64,000 nt of DNA from Bacteroidales bacterium (GTDB lineage: Bacteria > Bacteroidota > Bacteroidia > Bacteroidales > UBA932), in assembly GCA_017962235.1 (NCBI GenBank), contig JAGCVS010000012.1:62001-126000 (forward strand), given 5' to 3'. Of this stretch, positions 9,944-19,472 are shown piece after piece; positions within the stretch are counted from its first letter, which is position 1; every line of letters starts with the position of its first letter. The notes beneath the pieces were generated by a model. It was not told the DNA's origin. It worked only from the letters and a program-made list of their open reading frames with translations, and did not search any database. The position numbers were made by a program, and so were the translations under genes.

Positions 9944-12061
9944 ATGAAAAATTACTCCACAGACAAAATTCGCAACGTCGTACTCTTAGGCGGTACCCGC
10001 TGCGGTAAGACCACCCTTGCCGAAACCATCATGTTTGAAGGTGGCGTCATTGACCGTCGCGGGACCATCGAAGGCAAAAACACCGTATCCGACAACACCG
10101 AGGTAGAGCAGCTGTTCCAGCGTTCCATCTATTCCACCCCGTTCTACGCAGAGTTCGCAGACCACAAGCTCAATTTTATTGATGCTGCGGGTGCAGACGA
10201 CTTTATCGAGGGTGCAATCCTGGGTCTGAACGTTTGCGATTCCGCCATCATGGTGGTTAACGCAGGCGCCGGCGTTGAGGTTGGTACCGAGATTCACGGC
10301 CGCTATGCAGAGCAGTACAAGAAACCCGTCCTGATCGCAGTAAACCAGATTGAGACTGAGAAGGCTAACTGGGACAACACCCTGGACAGCCTGCATCAGG
10401 CATTCGGCGCAAAGGCAGTTCCCGTACAGTTCCCCGTTAACCCCGGCATGGAGTTCAACGCTGTTGTGGACGCCCTCAAGATGAAGATGTACAAGTTCTC
10501 CGGCGAAGACGGCAAAACCGAGGAGTGCGACATTCCCGCAGACCTGGCAGACCGCGCAGAGGAGATGCACTCCGCTATCGTGGAGATGGCAGCAGAAAGC
10601 GACGAAGCGCTGATGGAGAAATTCTTTGAGGCAGGCGAGCTCACAGAAGAGGAGCTTCACGCAGGTCTCAACACCGGTTTTGTAAAGGGCGAGTTCTACC
10701 CCGTATTCTGCATCTCCGGCAAGAAGGACATGGGCGTTAAGCGCATGCTCGAATTCCTCACCGAGGTGGCTCCGGCTCCCAAGGAGGATGCTTCCGGCAA
10801 GACCTCCCTGTTCGTTTACAAGACCGCCCTGGAACAGCACCTTGGCGACGTTACCTACTTCAAGGTAGTATCGGGCAAGATTGCTGAGGGTCAGGACTTC
10901 GTAAACATGGACAACGGCGGCAAAGAGCGCATCACCACTCTCTACGCAGTTGCAGGCAAGAAGAAAGAGAAAGTTACCGAGCTGGTAGCAGGTGACATGG
11001 GTTGTACGGTTAAGCTGAAAGCTGTGAAGACCAACCAGACCCTGAACACCCCCGGTTACGACGTGGCATTCCCGCCCATCGAGTTCCCGCCGGCAAAATA
11101 CCGCGCAGCCATCAAGGCTCTGGATGAGAAGGATGATGAGAAACTTGGCGAGGCACTTAACCGCGCAGCTGCAGAGGATCCCACCCTCCGCGTGGAATAC
11201 TCCAAGGAGCTCCGTCAGACAATTATCAACTGCATGGGCGAGCAGCACATCAACATTCTCAAGTGGCATCTGAACAACGATTATAAGATCGACATCGAGT
11301 TCTTCGCTCCCAAGATCCCGTACCGCGAGACCATCACCAAGGTGGCTACCGCAGAGTACACCCACAAGAAACAGTCGGGTGGTGCAGGTCAGTACGGCCG
11401 CGTTGTAATGCTTATAGAGCCCATCGTAGAGGGGGTTGAACCTACAGGTCGCTTCAAAATTGACGGCAAGGACACTCAGCTTACCATCAAGGGTAAGGAA
11501 GAGGCTTCTTTGGACTGGGGCGGCAAGTTCGAGTTCGTGAACTGCGTTGTGGGCGGTGCCATCGATGCAGGCTTCATGCCCGCAATCAAGAAGGGTATCA
11601 TGCAGAAGATGGAGGAGGGTCCTCTGACCGGTTCTTATGCACGCGACATCCGCGTTTATATCTACGACGGTAAGATGCACCCGGTAGACTCCAAGGAAAT
11701 CGCCTTCATCATTGCGGGTCGCAACGCCTTCAAGAATGCCTTCAAGAAGGCTGGTCCCAAGCTTCTGGAACCCATCTACATGGTTGAGATCATGGTTCCC
11801 GGCGACTGCACCGGCGACGTTATGAGCGATATCCAGAACCGCCGCGGTATTATCGAGGGTATGGGTGCCGAGAAGGGCTTCCAGGTACTCCGTGCACGCG
11901 TGCCTCTGGCAGAACTCTACCGTTACTCCACCACTCTGAGCTCCATCACTTCCGGCCGCGGAACCTTCACCATGACCTTCATCGAGTACCAGCAGGTACC
12001 CATGGACGTTCAGGAGAAGCTCCTCAAGGAATACGAAGAGTCCCAGAAAGAGGAGGAATAA
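9944..12061 (+). CDS. EF-G2-type translation factor with degenerate GTPase domain
   Basis: A 705-residue paralog of elongation factor G with all EF-G domains, including domain IV (GGAGQYGRVV near residue 485) and the C-terminal fold. It is not the housekeeping EF-G. The P-loop is GGTRCGKTT (residues 16-24), but the switch I RGITI motif is missing, G3 reads DAAGADDF instead of DTPGHVDF so Ala84 replaces the catalytic His, and G4 is NQIE (134-137) instead of NKxD. Bacteroides has an EF-G2 paralog that promotes translocation without GTP hydrolysis and aids gut colonisation under starvation, and this protein fits that description. That functional link is inference. It has its own promoter. No ribosomal genes flank it. 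Confidence 0.88.
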   Translation: MKNYSTDKIRNVVLLGGTRCGKTTLAETIMFEGGVIDRRGTIEGKNTVSDNTEVEQLFQRSIYSTPFYAEFADHKLNFIDAAGADDFIEGAILGLNVCDSAIMVVNAGAGVEVGTEIHGRYAEQYKKPVLIAVNQIETEKANWDNTLDSLHQAFGAKAVPVQFPVNPGMEFNAVVDALKMKMYKFSGEDGKTEECDIPADLADRAEEMHSAIVEMAAESDEALMEKFFEAGELTEEELHAGLNTGFVKGEFYPVFCISGKKDMGVKRMLEFLTEVAPAPKEDASGKTSLFVYKTALEQHLGDVTYFKVVSGKIAEGQDFVNMDNGGKERITTLYAVAGKKKEKVTELVAGDMGCTVKLKAVKTNQTLNTPGYDVAFPPIEFPPAKYRAAIKALDEKDDEKLGEALNRAAAEDPTLRVEYSKELRQTIINCMGEQHINILKWHLNNDYKIDIEFFAPKIPYRETITKVATAEYTHKKQSGGAGQYGRVVMLIEPIVEGVEPTGRFKIDGKDTQLTIKGKEEASLDWGGKFEFVNCVVGGAIDAGFMPAIKKGIMQKMEEGPLTGSYARDIRVYIYDGKMHPVDSKEIAFIIAGRNAFKNAFKKAGPKLLEPIYMVEIMVPGDCTGDVMSDIQNRRGIIEGMGAEKGFQVLRARVPLAELYRYSTTLSSITSGRGTFTMTFIEYQQVPMDVQEKLLKEYEESQKEEE

Positions 12062-12083
12062 TCCTTCTGATAGTTCTACAGCT

Positions 12084-12734
12084 TTGATACAAGCTACAGG
12101 CATAGAAAAATCATTCGGTACCCTTAAGGTTCTTAAGGGTATCGATTTTTCTGCCCGTGACCGCGAGGTGGTGAGTATAGTGGGGGCCAGCGGTGCGGGG
12201 AAGAGCACCCTCTTGTCGATACTCGGGTCGCTGTCGCGCCCCGACGCCGGCCGCGTTCTGATAGACGGTACCGATATCTTCTCGCTGGGCGAGAAGCAGC
12301 TGGCTGCCTTCCGCAACCGCAAGATAGGGTTCGTGTTCCAGTTCCACCACCTGCTGCCAGAGTTCACCGCAATGGAGAATGTGTTGCTGCCGGCCATGAT
12401 TGGCGGCAAGTGCGATGCGGCGGTGCGCGAGCGGGCCCGCGGCCTGTTCGAGGACCTTGGGGTGTCGGCACGCATGACCCACAAGCCCTCCGAGATGAGC
12501 GGTGGCGAGCAGCAGCGCGTGGCTGTGGCCCGCGCCCTTATCAATTCCCCATCCATACTGCTGGCAGATGAGCCCAGCGGCAATCTGGACAGCGTGACCC
12601 GCGCGGAACTCCACAAAATGTTCTTTACGCTGCGCGACAAGTACGGCATCACTATCGTCATCGTGACCCACGACAAGGATCTGGCGGCGATGAGTGACCG
12701 GACCTTAGAGATGCGTGACGGTTTATTCATTTAA
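12084..12734 (+). CDS. lolD: LolD-like ABC transporter ATP-binding protein
   Basis: A 216-residue ABC ATPase of the MacB/LolD class that powers release of lipoproteins from the inner membrane to LolA. Walker A is GASGAGKST, the Q-loop region reads FVFQFHHLLPEFTA, typical of LolD, the signature is MSGGEQQRVAVARAL and Walker B is ILLADEPSGNLD. No ATG lies near the required N-terminus, so the start is the TTG at 12084 (MIQATGIEKSFG). The membrane partner LolC/E is not in the window. It follows the EF-G2 gene by 22 bases and may be cotranscribed. Confidence 0.87.
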   Translation: MIQATGIEKSFGTLKVLKGIDFSARDREVVSIVGASGAGKSTLLSILGSLSRPDAGRVLIDGTDIFSLGEKQLAAFRNRKIGFVFQFHHLLPEFTAMENVLLPAMIGGKCDAAVRERARGLFEDLGVSARMTHKPSEMSGGEQQRVAVARALINSPSILLADEPSGNLDSVTRAELHKMFFTLRDKYGITIVIVTHDKDLAAMSDRTLEMRDGLFI

Positions 12735-12741
12735 AGAGCGG

Positions 12742-12780
12742 GAGATTCCTCGACTTCGCTGCGCTCCGCTCGAAATGACA
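12742..12780 (+). repeat. Dispersed intergenic repeat, copy 2 (supplies trmN6 start)
   Basis: GAGATTCCTCGACTTCGCTG followed by CGCTCCGCTCGAAATGACA. It begins 7 bases after the lolD stop and its terminal AATGACA contains the ATG (12775-12777) that best starts trmN6. Ends and core match copies at 42 and 38319. Confidence 0.7.
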
Positions 12781-13497
12781 TTCCGCTTTAAACAATTCTC
12801 CTTGAATGATGACCGCAGCGCCATGAAGATTGGTGCTGATTCGGTGTTGTTAGGGGCGTGGATGGATGTTGATGGGGCGGAGCGTCTGCTGGACGCCGGC
12901 TGCGGGTGCGGCATACTGGCGCTGATGGCGGCGCAGAAGCTCTCCGATGAGGGCGTCGCCGATTATCGTATCGATGCTGTGGACATAGATGCCGGGGCGG
13001 TGGCGGACAGTGCCGCCAATTTTGCGGCATCGCCGTGGGCGGCACATCTTAACATTCGTCAGGTTTCTCTTCAAGATTTTGCAGATGAGTTATCCGGCCG
13101 TGCAGCCGATGCTGCGGCGGGCGGCTACGACCATATCTTCTGCAATCCACCTTATTACGATGCCAGCCCCACTTCAGGCAGCGAAAGCCGCGACGCCGCC
13201 CGCCGCACCGACACCCTATCCCGCGCCGACCTGCTCTCCGCCACCCGTCGTCTTCTAAAACCAGATGGCCGGCTGAGCCTGATTCTCCCGGTGGAGCAGG
13301 GGAAGAAGTTCATCTATGAGGCCACGGTGGCGGGCTGGGGTATCAGCCGTCAGTGCTTTGTGAAGACAGCAGAAAATCTGCCCGCAAAGCGCCTGATGCT
13401 GGAACTGAGTCCAATGGCGGCCCTGCGGGCAGATATCGCGACCCTCACTGTGGGGTCAGCAGACTACGCGGCTCTCACCGCGCCGTTTTACTTATAA
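12775..13497 (+). CDS. trmN6: tRNA1(Val) (adenine(37)-N6)-methyltransferase
   Basis: A Rossmann-fold SAM-dependent methyltransferase of 240 residues, YfiC/TrmN6 type, which methylates A37 of tRNA1(Val). The family start FRFKQFSLNDDRSAMKIG lies directly after the ATG at 12775. The SAM motif is LLDAGCGCGILALM and the N6-adenine catalytic motif is NPPYY (FCNPPYYDASP). The frame is open upstream to 12715, but that part is encoded by the end of lolD and a repeat, so the 12775 start is preferred. The 3' end overlaps the convergent transketolase gene by 6 bases. Confidence 0.88.
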   Translation: MTFRFKQFSLNDDRSAMKIGADSVLLGAWMDVDGAERLLDAGCGCGILALMAAQKLSDEGVADYRIDAVDIDAGAVADSAANFAASPWAAHLNIRQVSLQDFADELSGRAADAAAGGYDHIFCNPPYYDASPTSGSESRDAARRTDTLSRADLLSATRRLLKPDGRLSLILPVEQGKKFIYEATVAGWGISRQCFVKTAENLPAKRLMLELSPMAALRADIATLTVGSADYAALTAPFYL

Positions 13498-15504
13498 CAT
13501 AGCTTTTACCTGAGCGTAAACGTTCTCCGGGGTGAAGCCCAGCTTCTGGTCCAGCACCTTGTAGGGAGCTGAGAAGCCGAAGCTCTCCAGGCCGAATACC
13601 TTGCCGTTTGCGCCAACCAGACCCTCGAGGTTCACGGGGAGACCGGCGGTGAGACCGAATACCTTCTTGCCTGCGGGGAGTACGCTCTGCTGGTATGACT
13701 TGCTCTGGCTGCGGAACAGACCCTCTGAAGGAGCGGAAACGATGCGCACCTTCACGCCGTCCTTGCGGAGCAGTTCTGCGCCAGCCACCAGGGTGGATAC
13801 CTCACTGCCGGAGGCTACCATAATCACGTCGTAGCGCTGGTCGCTGCCGGCTACAACGTATGCGCCCTTGGCAACCTGGCTGTAGTCGTTGCCCTCCGGG
13901 AGGTTGGTGATGTTCTGGCGGGAGAGAATCAGACAGGTAGGGGTCTCGGTATTCTCCATAGCGAGCTTCCAAGCCTGGGTGGTCTCCTCTACGTCTGCGG
14001 GACGGAGCACCAGTGCGGAGTTCTTGCCGTGGTGGTTTTTCAGTTTCTCCATCAGGCGGATCTGTGCCTCCTGCTCCACGGGCTCGTGGGTAGGGCCGTC
14101 CTCACCAACGCGGAATGCATCGTGGGTCCAGATGAACTTCACGGGGGTCTCCATGAGGGCAGCCATACGGATGGCGGGCTTCATGTAGTCTGAGAATACG
14201 AAGAAGGTGCCGCATGCGGGTATCACGCCGCCGTGCAGTGCCATACCCAGGCAGCAGCAAGCCATGGTGAGCTCTGCCACACCGGCCTGCAGGAATGCGC
14301 CGGAGAAGTCGCCTGCAGTGAAGGCGTGGGTCTTCTTCAGGAAGCCGTCGGTCTTGTCTGAGTTGCTAAGGTCTGCAGATGAAACAATCATGTTCTCTAC
14401 CTGCTCTGCGAGTGCGCCCAGAACGGTGCTGCTGGCTGCGCGGGTGGCTGCGCCCGCCTTCTGCTGAATGGCCGCCCAGTTAACCTCGGGCGCTGCGCCG
14501 CTGAACCATTTCTCCAGCTTGGCAGCCTTATCCGGGTTAGCCTTTGCCCATTTTGCCTTGATCGCCTTGCGCTCCGCAACGATTGCGAGCAGCTCTTTGC
14601 GACGGCGGTTGTAGAGCCTCTTCACGTTGGGGAATACCTTGAAGGGGTTCTCCGGGTCGCCGCCCAGATTCTTGATGGTGTTGATGTAAGCGTCTCCGCC
14701 AAGTGGTGCGCCGTGGGTAGCGCAACAGTTCTCATAGCTGCTGCCGTCTGCCTTGCGGGCACCCTTGCCCATCACGGTGTGGCCGATGATGAGGGTCGGG
14801 GCGTCGGTCACGGCCTGCGCCTTCTTCAGCGCGCGGCGTATCTGCTGAACATCGTTGCCGTTAATCTCGAATACCTTCCAGCCCCAAGCCTGATATTTCT
14901 TTGCTACATCTTCGCTGGTAACATCCTTAACCTCGGTAGAGAGCTGGATGTCGTTGCTGTCGTAGAACATGATGAGGTTGTCCAGCTTCAGGTGGCCTGC
15001 CAGACGCCCTGCGCCCTGAGAAATCTCTTCCTGTATGCCGCCGTCAGAAATGTAGGCATATATGGTCTGGTTCATGACCTCCTTGCCCAGGCGAGCTGCC
15101 AAAAACTTGGCTGCGATAGCTGCGCCCACTGCGAAGGTGTGACCCTGACCCAGAGGGCCGGAGGTGTTCTCTATGCCGCGCTCCACGCAAACTTCCGGGT
15201 GGCCGGGAGTGGGGCTGCCCCACTGGCGGAATGCCTCAAGCTCTTTGAGTTTGAACTTGCCGGTGAGGGCCAGGGTGGAGTAGAGCATGGGGGACATGTG
15301 TCCGGGATCCAGGAAAAAGCGGTCACGGCTCTCCCAACGGGGATTCTCGGGGTCGTAAACCAGGAACTCTGAGAAGAGCACGTTGATAAAATCGGCTCCG
15401 CCCATGGCACCGCCCGGGTGGCCTGAATTAGCTTTTTCTACCATAGATGCGGCCAGGATACGGATATTGTCCGCCGCGAGATTCATTGTAGCGATTCTGT
15501 TCAT
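13492..15504 (-). CDS. tkt: Transketolase
   Basis: A thiamine diphosphate enzyme of 670 residues in the non-oxidative pentose phosphate pathway, moving two-carbon units between sugar phosphates. The N-terminal motif KANSGHPGGAMGGAD, the ThDP-binding region SDGGIQEEISQGAGRLAGH, and the transketolase signature GEDGPTHEPVEQ are seen. The frame runs back to 15708, but the stretch before MNRIATMNLAADNIR lacks homology and contains a promoter box, so the start is set at 15504. A second in-frame ATG at 15486 is possible. It ends tail to tail with trmN6, sharing 6 bases. Confidence 0.95.
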   Translation of the reverse strand: MNRIATMNLAADNIRILAASMVEKANSGHPGGAMGGADFINVLFSEFLVYDPENPRWESRDRFFLDPGHMSPMLYSTLALTGKFKLKELEAFRQWGSPTPGHPEVCVERGIENTSGPLGQGHTFAVGAAIAAKFLAARLGKEVMNQTIYAYISDGGIQEEISQGAGRLAGHLKLDNLIMFYDSNDIQLSTEVKDVTSEDVAKKYQAWGWKVFEINGNDVQQIRRALKKAQAVTDAPTLIIGHTVMGKGARKADGSSYENCCATHGAPLGGDAYINTIKNLGGDPENPFKVFPNVKRLYNRRRKELLAIVAERKAIKAKWAKANPDKAAKLEKWFSGAAPEVNWAAIQQKAGAATRAASSTVLGALAEQVENMIVSSADLSNSDKTDGFLKKTHAFTAGDFSGAFLQAGVAELTMACCCLGMALHGGVIPACGTFFVFSDYMKPAIRMAALMETPVKFIWTHDAFRVGEDGPTHEPVEQEAQIRLMEKLKNHHGKNSALVLRPADVEETTQAWKLAMENTETPTCLILSRQNITNLPEGNDYSQVAKGAYVVAGSDQRYDVIMVASGSEVSTLVAGAELLRKDGVKVRIVSAPSEGLFRSQSKSYQQSVLPAGKKVFGLTAGLPVNLEGLVGANGKVFGLESFGFSAPYKVLDQKLGFTPENVYAQVKAML

Positions 15505-15571
15505 ATAAGTTGTTTTTTGCTTATTTGCCGGTTGTTTTTTCCCGCCGCTGCACCGCGACGGATACATCACA

Positions 15572-15579
15572 CAAAAATA
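15572..15579 (-). promoter_or_regulatory. Promoter -7 box for transketolase
   Basis: Reads TATTTTTG on the minus strand (TAnnTTTG), 68 bases before the chosen start. It lies back to back with the lepA box in the 118-base divergent gap. Confidence 0.5.
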
Positions 15580-15592
15580 ACGAAAAATGCCG

Positions 15593-15600
15593 TATATTTG
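15593..15600 (+). promoter_or_regulatory. Promoter -7 box for lepA
   Basis: TATATTTG matches TAnnTTTG and lies 22 bases before the lepA ATG at 15623. Its place after the upstream in-frame ATG at 15587 argues that the later ATG is the real start. Confidence 0.6.
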
Positions 15601-15622
15601 TAGCGGTTTAGCACCCTTGAGA

Positions 15623-17407
<1,785 letters not shown>

Positions 17408-17465
17408 ACGAAAATTATTTTTTTATTTTTGGTACTTTGTGATACAAGGTATTAAAAAATTGTTA

Positions 17466-17473
17466 TATCTTTG
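17466..17473 (+). promoter_or_regulatory. Promoter -7 box for the PspC-PadR-PspC operon
   Basis: TATCTTTG matches TAnnTTTG and lies 27 bases before the first PspC gene. The 93-base gap after lepA is AT-rich. No clear -33 element or terminator is seen. Confidence 0.6.
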
Positions 17474-17500
17474 CGGTAACAAATACTAATCGTCACAGCA

Positions 17501-18067
17501 ATGAAAAAGACTGTATCGGCTGCAATCGGCAGCACAAACTTCATTATCGACGAAGACGCTTATGCACGTCTTGACGCTTATCTGGCCGCTTTCAGGGCAA
17601 AGCTCAACCCCGGTCCGGACAACGGCGAGGTGATGAACGACCTTGAAAACCGCATCGCGGAGCTGCTTTCCGCCTCTGTGAAGGGGGAGGGGCGCGCCGT
17701 AAATATCGAGTTGATAGAGGATGTAATCGGCCGCATCGGCATGCCCGACGGCTCCCAGTTCAAGGCCGGAACCACTCAAAGCGCACCCCGCGCAGAGGGT
17801 GAGCCCGCCACCCACAAGTTCTACCGCGACATGGACCATCGCTCTATAGGCGGTGTGTGCAGCGGTATCGCCGCTTACTTCAACATTGATGTAACCCTCA
17901 TCCGGGTGCTGTTCGTGGTGCTGTTCCTGTGCGCCAGCTGCGGCTTCTGGATTTATGTGGTGCTCTGGATAATCGCCCCCAAGGCAAACACTCCCACAGA
18001 GAAGTGCGAGCTGCGCGGTCTGGCGCCCACTTATGAGAATCTCTCCAAATTCACCAACGGCAAATAA
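17501..18067 (+). CDS. PspC domain membrane protein, short paralog
   Basis: A 188-residue protein. Residues 1-85 form a soluble domain shared with the third gene of the operon (MKKTVSAAIG, IDEDAY, NDLENRIAELL). Residues ~105-165 are a PspC domain with the motif GGVCSGIAAYFNIDVTLIRV and hydrophobic segments, so it is an inner-membrane protein. PspC proteins elsewhere sense or answer envelope stress, but the role of this two-domain form is not established. It is followed by a PadR repressor 12 bases later, the likely regulator of the operon. Confidence 0.85.
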   Translation: MKKTVSAAIGSTNFIIDEDAYARLDAYLAAFRAKLNPGPDNGEVMNDLENRIAELLSASVKGEGRAVNIELIEDVIGRIGMPDGSQFKAGTTQSAPRAEGEPATHKFYRDMDHRSIGGVCSGIAAYFNIDVTLIRVLFVVLFLCASCGFWIYVVLWIIAPKANTPTEKCELRGLAPTYENLSKFTNGK

Positions 18068-18079
18068 GGAGGAATAGTC
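18066..18079 (+). promoter_or_regulatory. Strong Shine-Dalgarno site before padR
   Basis: AGGAGG at 18067-18072 lies 7 bases before the ATG at 18080. Such a strong site is rare in this phylum and stands out from the other genes here, which have A-rich leaders. Confidence 0.7.
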
Positions 18080-18409
18080 ATGGAAAACATTACTGAAAAT
18101 GCGCGCTCTCAGATGCGCAAAGGGGTGCTGGAATACTGCATCCTCTGCCTTCTGGCAAAGGAGGACGCCTATGCCAGCAGCCTTATCGCCCGTCTCAAGG
18201 AGGTCAATATGATTGTGGTTGAAGGGACGCTGTATCCGCTGCTCATCAGACAGAAGAACCAGGGTTTGCTCACATACCGCTGGGAAGAGTCCACACAGGG
18301 GCCGCCCCGCAAGTACTACTCAATTACAGACAAGGGTCGCGAGCAGCTCGCCCAGATGGACGAGGCGTGGAACGACATAATCACCACCATAGAGAAGATT
18401 AAAAGCTGA
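18080..18409 (+). CDS. PadR family transcriptional regulator
   Basis: A 109-residue winged-helix DNA-binding protein. It has the PadR core: EYCILCLLAKEDAYASSLIARL, the recognition region VEGTLYPLLIRQKNQGLLTYRWEE cut by the wing, and GPPRKYYSITDKGREQL. It lies between two PspC genes and most likely represses the operon, lifting on an unknown envelope or small-molecule signal. This regulatory role is inferred from context. Confidence 0.92.
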   Translation: MENITENARSQMRKGVLEYCILCLLAKEDAYASSLIARLKEVNMIVVEGTLYPLLIRQKNQGLLTYRWEESTQGPPRKYYSITDKGREQLAQMDEAWNDIITTIEKIKS

Positions 18410-18414
18410 CGGCC

Positions 18415-19398
18415 ATGAAAAAGACACTGCAAGTTAACATCGGAGGCTTCGCGTTCAGTGTGGACGAGGAGTCCTATGAGATAATAGACAAGTATCTGGA
18501 GAGCATCCGGAGCTACTACAGCGTGAACGCGGAGGGGAAGGAGATTGTGGAGGATATTGAAGAGCGGATGGGCGAACTGCTGGCAGAACGCTGCGGCCTG
18601 GAGAATGTGGTTACGGCTGCCGACGCCCGCTATGCAATCGGCATCCTGGGCAGCCCCGCGGCGATTGAGGGCGGCGAAGAGGCCCCCGCCGGCGCCAAGG
18701 CGCCAAGGGCACCCAAGCGGCTGTACCGCAACCCGGAGGGGAAGATTATAGGCGGCGTGTGCAGCGGCCTTGCGGCCTATCTCCACTGGGATGTTTCGCT
18801 CATCAGGCTGGTGATACTGCTGGCAGAAATCGGACTTCTGATTTGGGGTGAGGTGATATTCCTGCTGCCGTTACTCTACATTGTATGCTGGATTGCGATG
18901 CCGCTGGCCGACACGGTGCAGAAGCAGTGCGAGATGCGCGGGGAGCAGATTTCCGCCGCCGGCATCGGACAGCAGTATGCCTATGCGCACAGTGAAGAGT
19001 CCGCCCCTGCGGGGCGCACCGCCGGCCGCGTGCTGGGCGTCATCCTTGGCATAATATTGTTCACCTCCGGCCTCAGCGCACTTGCCGGCGGAGCGTTCTT
19101 CTTCTCGCTGCCGTCGCTGGCAGGCCTGATTCCGGAATTTTCGGAGGCATGGGCAGAGCTCACGCAGGAGATTGACGTGGCCGCCCTGAGCTCGCTGAGC
19201 ATATCCACATGGATTGTGGCAGCTATAGTGTATGCCATCCCGTGCATCATCGCCATTTATTATGGCATCCTGCTTACATTCAACCTCAAGTCGCCCAAGT
19301 GGCGTCCCGGTCTGATACTGGTAATCATCTGGGCTGTGGCCCTGGTTGCCCTGGCAGTTCTCGCCGGTTCTACGTTCATAAAACTTTTGGCTCTATAG
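18415..19398 (+). CDS. PspC domain membrane protein, long paralog
   Basis: A 327-residue protein with the same N-terminal domain as the first gene of the operon (MKKTLQVNIGGFAFSVDEES, EDIEERMGELLAERCG), then a PspC domain at ~105-170 (GGVCSGLAAYLHWDVSLIRL) and an extra C-terminal half with three to four more hydrophobic segments (~205-325). It is an inner-membrane protein. Start is 5 bases after padR. The function is unknown beyond the stress-linked PspC domain. Confidence 0.85.
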   Translation: MKKTLQVNIGGFAFSVDEESYEIIDKYLESIRSYYSVNAEGKEIVEDIEERMGELLAERCGLENVVTAADARYAIGILGSPAAIEGGEEAPAGAKAPRAPKRLYRNPEGKIIGGVCSGLAAYLHWDVSLIRLVILLAEIGLLIWGEVIFLLPLLYIVCWIAMPLADTVQKQCEMRGEQISAAGIGQQYAYAHSEESAPAGRTAGRVLGVILGIILFTSGLSALAGGAFFFSLPSLAGLIPEFSEAWAELTQEIDVAALSSLSISTWIVAAIVYAIPCIIAIYYGILLTFNLKSPKWRPGLILVIIWAVALVALAVLAGSTFIKLLAL

Positions 19399-19420
19399 TA
19401 GTTTGATTTGCGCACAAACA

Positions 19421-19450
19421 AAACGCTCCGGCAGGAATGTCGGAGCGTTT
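19421..19450. terminator. Bidirectional rho-independent terminator
   Basis: A perfect 10-bp stem (AAACGCTCCG / CGGAGCGTTT) with a 10-base loop. T-rich tails follow on both strands. It ends the PspC operon on the plus strand and the SusC/SusD operon on the minus strand. Confidence 0.9.
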
Positions 19451-19472
19451 CTGTTTTCTGTAGGGCGGAATC

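Noticed and set aside
9944-12061. Annotation as housekeeping EF-G (fusA)
   Set aside because: The GTPase motifs G3, G4 and switch I are not canonical and no str/S10 genes are adjacent. EF-G2 fits better.
9986-12730. Minus-strand open frame of 914 codons
   Set aside because: Runs antisense through the EF-G2-like and lolD genes, has no recognisable domain or promoter, and follows from their strong codon bias.
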